Source: Henricia sp. BOLD:AAB3569
Lineage: Eukaryota > Echinodermata > Asteroidea > Spinulosida > Echinasteridae
Length of the DNA: 64,000 nucleotides
NCBI GenBank assembly: GCA_037783545.1
Contig: JBBELK010000620.1
Coordinates: 62,001-126,000, forward strand
Direction: 5' to 3'
The notes below the pieces were generated by a model. That model saw only the letters and a list, made by a program, of their open reading frames with translations. It was not told the origin of the DNA and searched no databases. The translations under genes and the position numbers were made by a program. Shown piece by piece: positions 48,001 through 63,000 of the stretch (the first letter of the stretch is position 1; the number at the start of each line of letters is the position of its first letter).

Positions 48001-51000
48001 CAATTGTCTAATCATGTACAAAATCATTCAAGCGGAATGCATACCCCTCAATAAAATATCTGCGTACACCCCACAATATGCCTAACTTATTGTGAGTAGT
48101 GTATCAATAACTGGGTCTTTCCACAGTAAAGGGAGCATCTTGGCAACACAGACCATGGATATTTTTGAGGAAATACATTTGTCTGGGTCCTATTTCATAA
48201 AATCTAATTTTTCCTATCTTTAAAAACATGAGTTAAGAATGTTTATTTAGGAATGTTTCTAAATGGGCTTTATAAAATTGGACCCTGTTCTCAAAATAAA
48301 AGAAATAAGTTTAAGTTGTTCTGAAGAGATAACTTAGGCCCAAAAAGGGTTACCAATAGTGTGACCACATGCCTTTCTAAAAACTGGGACGGACACTTAA
48401 TTGTGTTACATTTTAGGCCGTCTCGGTTCCGAGCGTATATTGGAAATCTGTACACAGGGTTTTTAGAAAGGCATATTGTCACACTATTTGTAACCCTTTT
48501 TGGGCCTAAGTTATCTCTTCAGAACAACTGAAACTTTTTCTTTTATTTTGAGACCAGACAAAGGTGGTCTGTGTTGCCAAAATGCCCCCTTTACTCAACT
48601 ATAAAAACCACTATTCAGTATATCAGTGAACATTTTGTGTAGTGCACACTGTATTACCCTTTTATGGCGTGAACAGATTTAGCCTATCGGTAATTTATGC
48701 CCTCGCCTACTAGTACTAAGATACAGGTAGTTCTTGTGGAACCTTGCACTGGCTTCCCCCTTGCCCTCGGCTGTCCTTGCAATAAATTAGGCACTCCTCA
48801 GCAATCACACTTCCTATTGCCTCTTTTGAGAGCTAATAAAATGATGTTTAAAACATGGTGGAGTTTGCTTGATTCCCTGCAGAAAGAAGTGAACGTTTAC
48901 TCGTAAGTTTATAGGCCTGTGCATTTTCGAATAATTTACTATTCAAAAATTTTGTTTTATTTTCGATCGAATATTCGATATTCGATGCTCGAAATTATCT
49001 CGCCCATTCAGTTTTTTGCAAAAAATAATCTCGGTTCAAACTACAGACTATGTTGTAACTTGCATAATGGTCTCTCGCCCGAAGAGTTTTTGCGAAAATT
49101 ATCGTCGGCTCTAACCATAGACCTTGTGTTCAATGTGTTGTATCTTGTAATACTGGACTCGTAGTTGGACGCAAATGTCATCAAAGCGACCGTTTCGGCA
49201 ACGGAAAAGAGATTTTCACCTTTTTTTAACCGATTGACATGTTTGATTTGGAGTGGAAAAGCACATACCGAATATTCGATTTGGTAAAATGCTATTCGAA
49301 TATTCGATGGACGACCGAATATTCGATTCGTTAGGCACAGCCTTATGCATGTATGTGCAGTGTTTTTGATTGTGGAGATCTCTGATGTTTAGCTGAAGTC
49401 AAATCACGGTTATTAAAAAGGAAATTTGAAATAATTCAAAAACTTGACACATTTTTATCACTGTAGGCATCCTCTGTTTGTTGTCTGTTTTGTATAAACG
49501 CATAATTTTAAAGGCCCAGTGTATCTTTTGCAATGACCCCAAAAAGTAATCGATGAGTTTACAGGGGAAAAGTTCTGAAAGTAAAGATTAAATTAATAGC
49601 AACTATCAATGAAAGGTTTCCGCTCAAAATGATATAATTTTACCAGAAAATAATCCGTAAAGATGAAATTATTTAGATCGTTTGCAAACGATTTACTTAT
49701 TTTTGGTTCGCATCTACGCGGTCCAAAATGCATGGGCGCTGTGTACTCCGTGTGCGTGTTCCAATGCGATGCACTTTTATAGATCGCGCGCACACGCAGT
49801 ATATGATGTGCGCCAGAGAGTGCATGGCGCAAGCCACATAGTGCCCGATCAACTGAGAACGAATATTTGAAACACCCCGCCAAGACCAGGAAAACGCATA
49901 GTGATTTTCATGGTTTTTTTAAAGGTGGTACATTTGACAAAGCTGAAATTTCTTCGGATGAGTTTGTTGATGTCTTTCTTTTGATTTATAATGGTTTTAT
50001 TCGCAGAATCGCTCAAAAACAGATCATGTACAGGGCCTTTAAGCAATGCGCGAATGTGGTGGATTGAAAGGACGTACATGTACCATGTGTAAAGGGGGAG
50101 CTCTGCCAGGCTGTTTTACATTCATGTACACGCAATGATATGGTTTGTGCATTCAACCATGAAGGTGTCCCGCATGGTATAGCCATCGTAATAAAGTGTG
50201 GAATAAACAAACGATGATGTTTATCTTGCCCTGTCAAACAGCCTGCATATATTTCATATATTTATTATTAATGAACGTGTACTTCAGCCTGAAATGAAAA
50301 AGCATAACTCATTTGGGCAAACTTTGTCTGAACCTGATGTACTGCCAGCATGTATACCACAATGATTCAAAATCTTCTGGTTGTTTGTGAAATTTCGCTA
50401 CTATTTTTTTTTTAAGTACCGTATGTGAAGATATTTAACAATTTATGCAATATTGTGTGTAATTACCATTGAAATGAAATAACCAAACATTGGATAAGAA
50501 AATTCATATGGGCCTCATGAGGATTTGAACCTGAGACATCTGATGCTCCGGACAGATGCTCTACCAGCTGAGCTATGAGGTACAGTGGTATACTCCCTCA
50601 TGTTTTCCCCAAGGCCTCTGACACACCAGGCAGATGCTCTACCAGCTGAGCTACATGTATGAGGCACAGTCATATACTCCCTCAGGTTTTCCCCAATACC
50701 CCTGACACACCAGGCAGATGCTCTACCAGCTGAGCTATAAGGCACAGTGGTATTAATACTTCCTCAGGTTTTCCCCAAGGCCTCTGACACACCAGGCAGA
50801 TGCTCTACCAGCTGAGCTACATGTATGAGGCACAGTCGTATACTCCCTCAGGTTTTCCCCTAGACCTCTGACACACCAGGCAGATGCTCTACCAGCTGAG
50901 CTATAAGGCACAGTGGTATACTCCCTAAGGTTTTCCCCAAGGCCTCTGACACACCAGGTAGATGCTCTAGCAGCTGAGCTATAAGGCACAATGGTATACT

Positions 51001-54000
51001 CCTTCAGGTTTTCCCCTAGACCTCTGACACACCAGGCAGATGCTCTACCAGCTGAGCTATAAGGCACAGTGGTATACTCCCTCAGGTTTCCCCCCTAGAC
51101 CTCTGACACACTAGGCAGATGCTCTACCAGCTGAGCTATGAGGCACAGTGGTATACTCCCTTAAGTTTCCCCTAGACCTCTGACACACCAGGCAGATGCT
51201 CTACCAGCTGAGCTACATGTATGAGGCACAGTCGTATACTCCCTCAGGTTTTCCCCTAGACCTGTGACACACCAGGCAGATGCTCTACCAGCTGAGCTAT
51301 AAGGCACAGTGGTATACTCCCTCAGGTTTCCCCCAAGGCCTCTGACACACCAGGCAGATGCTCTACCAGCTGAGCTACATGTATGAGGCACAGTGGTATA
51401 CTCCCTCATGTTTTCCCCTAGGCCTCTGACACACCAGGCAGATGCTCTACCAGCTGAGCTACATGTATGAGGCACAGTCGTATACTCCCTCAGGTTTTCC
51501 CCAATACCCCTGACACACCAGGCAGATGCTCTACCAGCTGAGCTATAAGGCACAGTGGTATACTCCCTCAGGTTTTCCCCAAGGCCTCTGACACACCAGG
51601 CAGATGCTCTACCAGCTGAGCTACATGTATGAGGCACAGTCGTATACTCCCTCAGGTTTTCCCCTAGACCTCTGACACACCAGGCAGATGCTCTACCAGC
51701 TGAGCTATAAGGCACAGTGGTATACTCCCTAAGGTTTTCCCCAAGGCCTCTGACACACCAGGTAGATGCTCTAGCAGCTGAGCTATAAGGCACAATGGTA
51801 TACTCCTTCAGGTTTTCCCCTAGACGTCTGACACACCAGGCAGATGCTCTACCAGCTGAGCTATAAGGCACAGTGGTATACTCCCTCAGGTTCCCCCTAG
51901 ACCTCTGACACACTAGGCAGATGCTCTACCAGCTGAGCTATGAGGCACAGTGGTATACTCCCTTAAGTTTCCCCTAGACCTCTGACACACCAGGCAGATG
52001 CTCTACCAGCTGAGCTATGAAGCACAGTGGTATACTCTCTCAGGTTTTCCCAATGAACCCAATTTTTCTCTTGGTGTTGCATGGGAGCACAACTGAGCAA
52101 AGTAAAAAAAGGAACATATGGCATGGCGCCCAATCACCACTGAAATTAAACAACCAAACTTGGGATGAGAGACAAATCGTAAGGGCCCCATCGGGAATCG
52201 AACTGAGACCTCTTATCTCTTTACTCTCGGAACAGTTGCTCGACTAGTTTTGCTATCAGAAAAAAATATTTAGGAAGCCTATAGTTTTAAAACACGTTTT
52301 AAAGAGCGTTTGCGAAGATGTTGTAAATTGTATTTGATAGTTTAAATTTGTTTCTTTTGCTAAATTGTTTGTTTACTCAAGCATTTTTGAAAACACATGC
52401 TTGCATTTGAATCCCATAATCCTTTCTAAATGTCAAAAAGCTCCGTCTTTGTTAAACCCATGCAGGTGTTGTTGGAATTAGCTAAGGTTCTATTTGAGGA
52501 ACAGAGCACGCTATCCAACATCGTACGCAGGATCATGGAGTTAACGATTTCGCTGCTACGCTGCGAAAGGTGTTCAATCCTGCTCGTGGACGAAACGTCT
52601 AAGGTAGGTCAGCATGTTCTGTGGTTAGTCTGCTGTTACTTTTAAAAGAAATACATTTTTGTGTTAACAATTTTCAAAAATGTCCGAAAAAAGATTTCCG
52701 GAAATCAGTCATATATTCATAAATGGACAGAAACTAGTGGCATGTTTATGAAATTATTCCATGCACTTGCAAGATTATTTAATGCACATGTACAGGCCTG
52801 CATGGACTGGCATAGGATTGACGTCAGGCTGAATTAAATATGAAGTATGATTCAAAATAAATAAATAAATAAATAAATATGAAAAACAAATAAATACAAA
52901 TCTTATTATATATTGTTTTGTGACAAAAGGAATATCTGTTTTGGCTTTTTTTTTGTTGCATCTATTTGAACTATTTGACGGGATCAGTGAAATGCTGTTT
53001 GCTACATACATTTAGTTATTTGCCCATCTACATTGTTTTCCAAAATTTTAAAAAAAAAAACAATTTGGGGCCAGAAATTGACAGAAGATCTACTCAAATT
53101 TAGTGCATCTTGCCCAAAATTTTTCAAAAAGGAAAAATTCTTTTTTTGTCAATTGTATCCCTTTCTTGAAAACATGCTCGCAGCAGTTCAAAGGACCTTT
53201 GTTGGGGACGTAATACAATATTCCAAGGGAAAAACATCTTTTTGAGTTCGGGAAAACAAAATTACCATACGGGGAAGGAAATTACCGCACTGTCCTTGGA
53301 ACTGAAATAGCTGGCATGAAAGCTGCGCAATTTGATTTGGGGAATTTATTTTGACGTATCAGTCTTGATGACATTCTTTTGACATGTGGAAATAGAAAGC
53401 CATTGAAATAAAATTTACTCCTGGGGAGCTAATTCTGAATTATGCAAGATGTCTTGCAATAAAATAAAAACAAAGGGGTTCTAAAGGCTTTAGTATTTCG
53501 TCCAATCTTCCTTAGAGAAAATGGTTGTGTTTTTACATTTGATTGCAAGCAAAGTGAAAGTTATTGCCTCATTTTAACAGATATTCCATGCTGAAAAAAA
53601 GAGAACAAAAATTGCCACTTCAAGCATGCTATTACTACTTACACATGTACTATATTTAACTCGGATTTGTCAGTGAAGTTAATTTGATTTGAATAATTTA
53701 CTGGCTGATCTTTTCATTTCTCGCATTCATGAATGTTTCAACCGTGCTCTTTTATTATTGATACTCACAAGTCTATTTTATTTGCTCATGTTTCACAGCG
53801 ACGGAAAAATAAGCGTCCGCCAAGCAAAGACACGGTATACTAATTCCTCCTTTCAAACCTTAATCACCAAATCCATTCATGCATGTTTGCTCGCTTCCCC
53901 GCTAAAACCAACACATAATGCATGCCTTGTCCGTGTTTTCTCTGAACTCCAAAACGTGGATTAGGGTCCTTGCAAATTTTATCCCGAGCGCGGCGGAGTC

Positions 54001-57000
54001 GCGGGATGCGTTACGTTTGCACAAAAGGTTGATCTGCCTAGGATCCGCCATTCAAGCGTACGTAAAGAACGGAAGTGCCCGCGGTCACTCGCGTTATTCT
54101 CGCACACATACGGCACACGTACACTAGAGCTATAATCGCGCCACACAAGACAAACGTGTGCCATTTTTTACTGCCCTATGGGAGAGGGTTTGACCGAGTC
54201 TATCTGGGGGTCTATGGTGCATGACTGTGCATTACATCAGCCTTGCTTTGTACGTGTGTTTATGTGTGTGTGTTGCACGGCCCTTGTGTACATGTACAAA
54301 GACGTGCATTTGCTTCACCAATTTAGCTCCCCGCATATGCTAAATTATACCATCATATTAGAATTTCAGACGTAAATTTGTATTAAAGGCACATTGTATC
54401 ATTTTGTGATCCAAAAATTTAGAGTGGACAAAAAGTAAATTTTGCTCAGTGTTGAGCAAAATCATACCTCTTTTAGGAAATTATCAACATAAGTTTTAAA
54501 TGAGTGCGCACGCTCGTAATTCTTTAGCATTCACCTAAAACAAAAATATCCATGGATTTTAAAGGTTTACTGAAGCATCGCTGCAGCATCGCTGCAGCTG
54601 AAATATCTGCAGGCTATTTTGCCAACTTTCTCCATTTGTAATCTCATTGTTCCAGGAATATTTAATTTGCAAATTATACAATGTGCCTTTAATGACAATG
54701 AAACATGTGTATGTAACCACCTCGCTGTCCTCTCGCATATTCTGCCTATCTCTATTTTCATTGCTAATTATATCATTTTATCCTAAACCCTTTTTATTCT
54801 CCTTTCAAAATTTGTAATTATTCTTTCTTTAAACTAGTTCCTAAAAATTAACATTCACCTACCCTTATGTTTAGTTTATTTCGGGATAACTGCAGTGCTT
54901 ACAGCGGCTTACCTAATTTTTCTCATTAAATTTCACTAAGACCATCTCTGCCTGTTTGGATAAAGAGATTAGCCTTCAGAAGGTTAAGTAATATAAAAAA
55001 AATTACACTGATTTAATACAAAAAATTGATGAAAACTACATGTACATGTACTTTAAAACAGTTTTATCAACTCTAATCGAAAGTCATTATGAGCAGAATT
55101 GTAAAACATTACATTTCACTGAAAAATAGAGACAAACTAAACACAATCAACATATATCCTTGCATTGATTTGGCGGACATTCTTGTGATATACGGTGACA
55201 TTTGAAACGAGCTCCGCGCAACAGATGAGGTGGCGAACAAGACAGTCGATCAATACACAACATGCAGCCAAGCACATACATAGTAAGGTAGTCTGCTGTG
55301 CATGTTTGCAGGGGCCTTGTCACTCACAAAATGTTAATTATTACAGAAAAATATATCGTAGCCATTTTGGATATTTTTCTTTCTCATTCTAAAATTTTAT
55401 AATTTGACAGATGCAAAACTTTCATAATTTTACGAGTAAAATGTCTGCTTTGAAAGAAAGAAAATGAAAAGAAACAAAAATAATTATACGAATTTTTAAT
55501 TAAAAATAACAAACAAAAGCAAACAAAAAATTACAATGACGAAAAGCCATCTGTTTCATTTATTAAAAAGGTCACGTAAACATTTGTACAGGTACCAGTA
55601 CATGTAAGATTCCAAAAGGTCATGGTTGTTTACACTCAGATCCCTATGGTAATTTGCTGGTCACTTTGCTCTTAGGCGGAACCAGGCTTCAGGTCTAAAT
55701 ACACATGCTTTCAAGTGCATACATTCCAATAATGCACCTATCAATTGTTTTGCCCCACCCCTTCCCCGGCCCCCTGCACTGCCCCAACCCTTAGGTGAGA
55801 GTTTGGTCACATTTTTCATGCCCTAGGGTGGGGATTTTTACCCTTTGAAATAAAAATGTCATGTACATGTATCTGTTGGCAAGACGCGCATGCATGTTTT
55901 GCACCTGTGAGTGGGGATTTTTGTCGCCTGAATTTTGCCCCAGAGGTGGGGATTTTGTCACAGGAAAAGTGACAATCCCCATCTCTTAGGTGGGGTAGCC
56001 CGGGGGAGGGGTGGGGGAAACAATTGATAGGTGCATTATTTGTAAGCTATACTGCAGTCTAAGTATAGGGCTGTAAGTTAGGCACACAGGTCTTACAATA
56101 ATACGGGAGCCAAAATGTAAAAATGGTTTTTCCAAATTAACAAAAAAAATTAAAAGAAATTCCTGTGCAATTCACACATAGAATGTTACACGTACGTGTT
56201 ATGTAGACTACTGTACATGTAGCTGCATATATGTGGAACCATGGAGCCCCAGATCGATATGAGGACCTTGCGGCATGTCGCGGATTTCATTACGCAAACA
56301 CATTGTCCCCATGACATTGGATGCTACATACATTGAATGAATAACCTTAAGTAGCTTTCATAAACTACAATTACACAATGAGTGTGACCAAATACACACT
56401 CGTTATCAGCGTCCAATTAATTTAAGCTGTTCAGCAATATGATTGTTTTATTCAATTTTGTACACAGGCTGATCAAGAGGTTTTCCCACGGGGGATGAGA
56501 ATTTCAAGTTATAGGACTGTGCCAAATTTGAAGTATTTGAATATTTTATTGGTAATAAAAAATTATGATTCAAATCTGATAAAACAAATATTCTGTGCAA
56601 AATTTGAATATTGGCCATTTTTTTTTTTAGTTTGCGCTAATGATATTTTAATAAAATTATGCATATGTTTTTTTTACTTTTTTATTTATTTTCTCGGAAA
56701 CATCTTAAATTGTACTTCTTTCCCCCTATAGTTTCCCGTAAGCGAATACTTTCTCAATATCTTGTTCCTAAAAAAACTTCGGTAAACCTAGAAATTTATC
56801 AATTTCCATTCCAATTTTTGTTTGGAGGTGAAATTGCCACAGATGATATTCCTTTAATCTTCGTCCTTGTATAATATCTTGACTCTTACCCCTCTCTGAC
56901 GCAATTGTGATAGCTTATTACTTCGGTTGACACGTTGCGTTCAGCCAGCCTGCAAGACATCATGCCATAACCGATAATTAATGAGCACGTATTAAATAGA

Positions 57001-60000
57001 AGTGGGTGCCCTGCTTTGTATAGATATCCCTTAACGGTGATTGACGTGGCATGTACATAGGCAAATAAATATTAACCAAAGATGTTGGCCTCGAGCGACG
57101 AGTTTTGCCTCTAGTTGTCAGTGTTAAGATTTTTGAGGCAAATTTCATTTAGTTCTTGCAAGCTTGTTATTCATTGTAGAAGTGTAAATGTCAGTCATTA
57201 ACCAGTTAATTATTTCAAACATTGCTGTACGTAGGCGCGTGTTTATTTTAAGTTATAGCATGGAAGGAAAACAACTGAACTCATTAACCATGTGCGGTGA
57301 AATATTGTTATGTCGATGCGCCGTCATTGTACACCACAATGTCGCTTTTTTCCAAACTTTTCTTACCATTTCTCTGGGAAAGACGTCTAAAGCTGTAAAT
57401 CAGTAACAAACGAGTTTCTCCTAAACGTTTATTAGTCCTTCCTACACGATGGGAAAATCTTGGCGCGTTTACATGGCCTCTAGCATCAAGTGGTTAAACA
57501 TTGGGGCTTTTCATTTCATAAACACTAATTTGCTGACCCCAAATTTGATGAAACAAACATCTGCCATGTACATCAGTTTTATTATAAATGGAAGGACCAA
57601 TCCGGTACACGAACCTACCAAAACATCTGTAAACACAACATGATAGAATGAAACAGCTAAAATGTTTTACAGGTGTATGTGTGTTTTAGATGCTGTACTT
57701 TGTTTCAAAACATCATACAGAAAAGTCAGCATACAGAGAACAGATGTTTTCGAGAATTCATATTGAGAATTTAATCTAATGACATTTGGGAAAAAAGCTA
57801 AAGCCCGGCGCAAACGGGAGGCAAAAGACAAGAAACAGGAAACAAATTTGTTTACTCCCTGTTTCACGTTTCAGTGTATCCATCCCGCAAACGGAAAACA
57901 GAAATGCCACACAACAAAACAAAAATGCCACCGAAACGGATATAGCGCCGCCAGCGGCGACAATAAAGCAGTACAGTCACATGATATCTTGATACCATGT
58001 GATCCGGAATACGATCGATGATTGGTCATCGGTTTCTCCAGTATTGAAACAAGTACCGCAGACGGTAGACCGAAACGTTTGTTTCAAAGAAAACATGTTT
58101 CACGAAACAAACATGTTTGTTTCGCGAAACGGTGTTTTCTGTTTTTGGGTAACGCAGACGAATGTCAAAGTCACGAGAAAAACGTTTGCGTTGCGCGTTT
58201 CGTGTGTTTTGCCTCGCGTTTGCGCCGGGCTTAACATTACGCTAATGTATGTACCGGTATGACCCTTTACTGTCTACTGTTTCGTCATATACATGTATGC
58301 ACATTTTGATAAAGTTATTGATGACACGATACTTTCTCTCGTTTAGTTGAATCTGATCTTATTTTCTGGCTCATAAATTTATTTGAACACAGCTTTGCTA
58401 CTAACTGCATGCTCACTTATGCCATTTCATTTTTTTAATTTCTTGCACATATTTGTCTGTCACTATATTACCCTTATAACAATAAATTTATGTCTACAAT
58501 TTATGTAATATTTTAAATTTTGATATTCAGTTGTCGACGTCTGTCGGCAACCTAAAATTTAAGGTACTTTGATATCTTTAAATTTTTTTTAAACACAGAG
58601 CATTTTCTCGCAAGTCTTTGAGATGAGCGTTGAGGATCTAGAAAACAAAGGTCCTACGTGTAACAACGGAAGCAGGTATTTAAATTTTATTCTGTTTTTT
58701 CTCAAAATACACAGTGAAATCTTCAAAAGTTACACAGTGAAATCTTCAAAAGTTACACAGTGAAATCTTCAAAAATTACACAGTGAAATCTTCAAAAATT
58801 ACACATTGAAATCTTCAAAAATTACATAGTGAAATCTCCAAAAATTCCTGTTAAGCAAGAATCCGTTCTTTTCAATCTAAAGCAAAGCATGTACAGCTAC
58901 TCTTAACTAAGAAATCTGCTTTAAATCTGCTTTAAATTTGTTTGAATTTGTGTGAAATATTCTCAGCCTAACTTCATGGTGCTGTAGAAGAAAATATTGC
59001 TTATTACAGAAAAATACCGGTAGATTAGAACCAAAATATCATGAATATAAATTTTTGATCAGAACAGAAATTTGTTGAATACAGTTAAACAAGGCACTGA
59101 TCAACCAATCACTTTAGAATCGCTTTTAAGACTGTTCTGCTTCAGTGATTTCCTCCAGGTCCAAGAGGACCTGTTTGAACAAAGTGATTCCCTCAGTAAT
59201 GAAATGTGACATTTCCTGTTTATGGGAGAATCCTGCAAAACTAATTTGTGTTGGGTTATCAACTTGATTAAACCTGTGCAACATGAGCTGACCTCTGGAC
59301 CCATGCTTGTTCCAAGCAGCCCTAGGGTTGCACCCAAGTAAATAGGGCTCCCATAGGAACCAATGCTAAATGCCAAATTTTCAAAAATCATTTAAAAATA
59401 CTCACAACTCTCTCAGCTTCTCAGGACAACAACCAGAGTACTCACTGATGTCTCATCTTTTCAATTCTGTTCAATTTTATGGGGGTAATCCGTCACTTTT
59501 ATTTCCTAATTTCCACTTGAAACAAAACTACCCCTTACAACAGTGAAACTTGCTAATCAGACCTGCATCCATTTTAGAACAAAGGCACGTACGCTACTGG
59601 GCAAAATAGGGCCACTTTTAGGAGCTACAGTGTCTGAAATGTTTATAGTTGGAAGAAAAAATACCCCACATCGCGACGATAGTCATATTCTACACAAGAC
59701 CACACTCGTTCAGCTCGCAATTCTCCTTAATAAAGAAGAATTTGAGGGCATAAAAAATATTCATGAGCTCGGCGCACAGATCTCTGCCTATTTACTTGGG
59801 TGCACCCCTAGAAGGGCAGGAGCTCAGGGAGGCACTTCAGGCAGAGTGGCACACCCTGCCTTAGTGGCTCTTACAGAGGCTGGTGCAGTCGGCCTTGCCA
59901 CAAGAGGTGGTCATACACGATACTAACTAATAAACAAGTTGCATCTCTCATCATCCTTAATCTTTCGGTCAGAAGATAACTTTTTTAAGAGTATACTTTT

Positions 60001-63000
60001 GACTGGTAGTTTTTGCTAAAACATTGCCATGAAAACTGTCTCTGGACTTTTGAAATTAAATTTTGGTTTCTTATTTTCCAGTTCTGAGTGTCGTTTTCCA
60101 ATTCATATTGGAGTTACAGGGTACACGGCAACTACTGGTGAGGTAAGACTTTATTTTAATCGACCATTAAAGACGCAGGCTCGTCAATACACCACGAACA
60201 AATTCGTGCCACGAATTTCACTGCGCTCCATACCTTGCCCGAGTAGGGCAGCTGCGCTTACAATCCCAGAGGGTGGAGGCTCATTATTTATGCGAGCTCG
60301 CCACAGTGTGTTTATGCATTGCGCGCGCGCTTAGTTGTGTGTGTTGTTGTATGTCGTTTGTACCAAAGAGTTCCCATATACAGTAAATTAAACCATCTAT
60401 ATGACATCTTCTTGAAGCAAATGTGACCATATCTGTAATATTAGGTCATACCGCCGCCAAAGATTATATCGTTTTCTATGAAAATGATAATTGAAGATGA
60501 ATTTATATAAATGCATGTGCACGCAATTTAAAAAATAAAACAAATTAGTTTCATCTTATGTGAACGAAATTAAGGCCCTGGTTATATGGCTTTGTTCTCC
60601 ATGCAGTAGAGTCAGGGAACCAGCCTAAATAGGACAGTGTCTTTGCACAATTTCTGGAAAGCATGGACACAGGTTTATTATTGTATTCTCGGAACTTAAG
60701 CTGTGTCCGCATTGGACTTGTTTTTCAGGAGGTTTTACTGAGACAATGGTAAAATAAAAAAATGGCTAAATTTTACTGTTGTCCGCATTTGGACTTTTTC
60801 GACACGAGATAATTTTACTGAGACCGTGGGAAAGCATGCGCAATGTCCCTTCGCAGTATGACCTTCACGGCTCGGACATATGCTTCCAGAGCGCTTTTAC
60901 CGACTCGATGTGTTCGCATTGGACTTATTGTTCGGGGGAAAAGTTACCTGCCAGTCAATTTTCCTGGGCAGCAGTTGGCCAGGAAAAGTAACTGCTGGAC
61001 TCAGGAAAAAATACTGAGAGGAAAACCTCCTAGGCTGTCCGCACTGGATTAAAAATGGGACAAGTACCCATCATCTCGGTAAGTTTGACCAAAAAAAGTC
61101 CAATGCGGACAGGGCTATATATGAGCTGACTTATACACAGGTTGGTTTTTTATCGTACACATCCTCAATCAACACATAGAGATAACGCCGTTTGTACATG
61201 TAACAGTTTTCCAATCCTGTAATCTATTTTTAATGCTCTCTCTATCCAGTTGGTGAACGTTTCTGATTCCCCAAAGTATGCCAAAATCACATATCCATAA
61301 CAACAAGTAAATAAATTCTAGCAAAAAGCGTGCTGTGAATGTGTGATATTACACCCATGCATCAGTGATTTTCTGTACTTTTGGAGTTGATAAAGTTGCA
61401 TGGAGGGATCGCGAAGGAATTTTTCCCAAATAGAACTTTCTTTTGTACAGTTGACCCAGTTCAATGTTGTATGAATATTCTTTGTAGTAAAATTCCTGGG
61501 TGCCTTAAAATATGGAGTTAATGCAACCCAAATATACGGTACATGTACCGGGTACCACTGTCTGAATGAAAGAAAATTGACTTGAAAGTGTTACACATAC
61601 ATTGTACAGTGGGTTGCTTTCTATTTACAAAAGTTGGTCACAGGCTGCAAACAAGTGCATTCAATAATTTTATGGGACTCTTACAAAACAAATTTATTTT
61701 TGCTCTGTATATTCTGTGACCCTGGTTCGAATCCCATCCAGGGGCCAATTTTATACAGCTGTTTAACAGAAAATTTGCTTAATCAAAGATTTGTTTGCTT
61801 TATAAAAATGGGTTTCAGTCAAAATCTTATGAGATGTGTATTACAATTGACTGATGTTCTGCTAGTCTTGCTAAAAACACAAGGTGACATGCAATTTTGC
61901 CTATTAACCCATTTTTATAAAGCAAGCAAATTTTGGATTAAGCAATTTTTTTCTGCTAAACAGCTTTATGAAATTGGCCCCAGGTCAGTATGTGGATTGG
62001 GTTCTCAGTCTTGCTTGATTCCGTGGGTTTCCCCACACGTTTGTGTGTTGGGTTTTTATCCCACCTCTAAAACGGAACATTTCGTCCTGTTCTCTCGCAC
62101 TTTGTGGCCGTGCTGAAGAACCTCCTAGGTGGCTACAGGGCAACGACTTAAGTCGGCTAATCTCAGTAACCTGATTCCTTTAGGGGATCATACGAAAAAA
62201 GACCTCCTTCATTTGTGCTCATAGTGCATTGGCTACAACCAGTGTTACATACTTTGTAGACGGCCCCTAAATGTTCACAATAGGGCAATTCCGGAAATTC
62301 AAATTTAGACTTTAGAGACTTTGAGGGCTTGTAAGGCCTTACGTATTCAAGTTGATTTTAAACACATGTTTTTCAAGCATCATTGATGAAAGTGTAATTC
62401 CTGATAAAGTGATTGCAATGCCATTCTCAATATGCGTGGTACATCCAAAAATATCCCGGTTTCGGGCGTACTAAGAAAAAAACGAGGGTTTTGGAGACCC
62501 TACACACTTACTGAGAATGGCATTGCAATCACTTTTTCAGGAATTACCCTTCCATCAATGATGCTTGAAGAACATGTGTTTAAAATCAAACAACTTGAAT
62601 ACGTGAAGCATTACAAGCCCTCAAAGTGTAAATTTGAATTTCCGGAATTGCCCAATACTTGGTTCCTTATGTCTTCATGTGGAATATTTCAGGGTTATAG
62701 TCGAGTCCATCACAAGTCCTCACAAGCCTTCACAAGTCCGTGGGTCTTAATTCAAGTCACAAGCTATTCAAATGAACTCTAACAAAGGCATTCTTTTGTG
62801 CGTGTTCATCCTTTGCTTCTTGTTACTGGACTTGTGACGGACTTGTGCGGGACTTGTCACGGACTTGTGATTTTGTCGGCTCTGGACTTGTGATGGACTC
62901 GACTACAACCCTGAAACATATGTTTTGTTTAATTGAAACTTGCAAATCATTCCGCAGATCTACATATATGAATCATTGAATGTTCACATGTTTGTTCCTA

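Noticed and set aside
50513-52050. CRISPR-like look of the regular array
   Set aside because: Repeats and spacers are not separable, every unit is tRNA-like, and the DNA is eukaryotic.
59543-59926. 127-residue plus ORF in PDE5 intron 5
   Set aside because: It starts inside a TIR element and runs into intron sequence; no recognisable domain.
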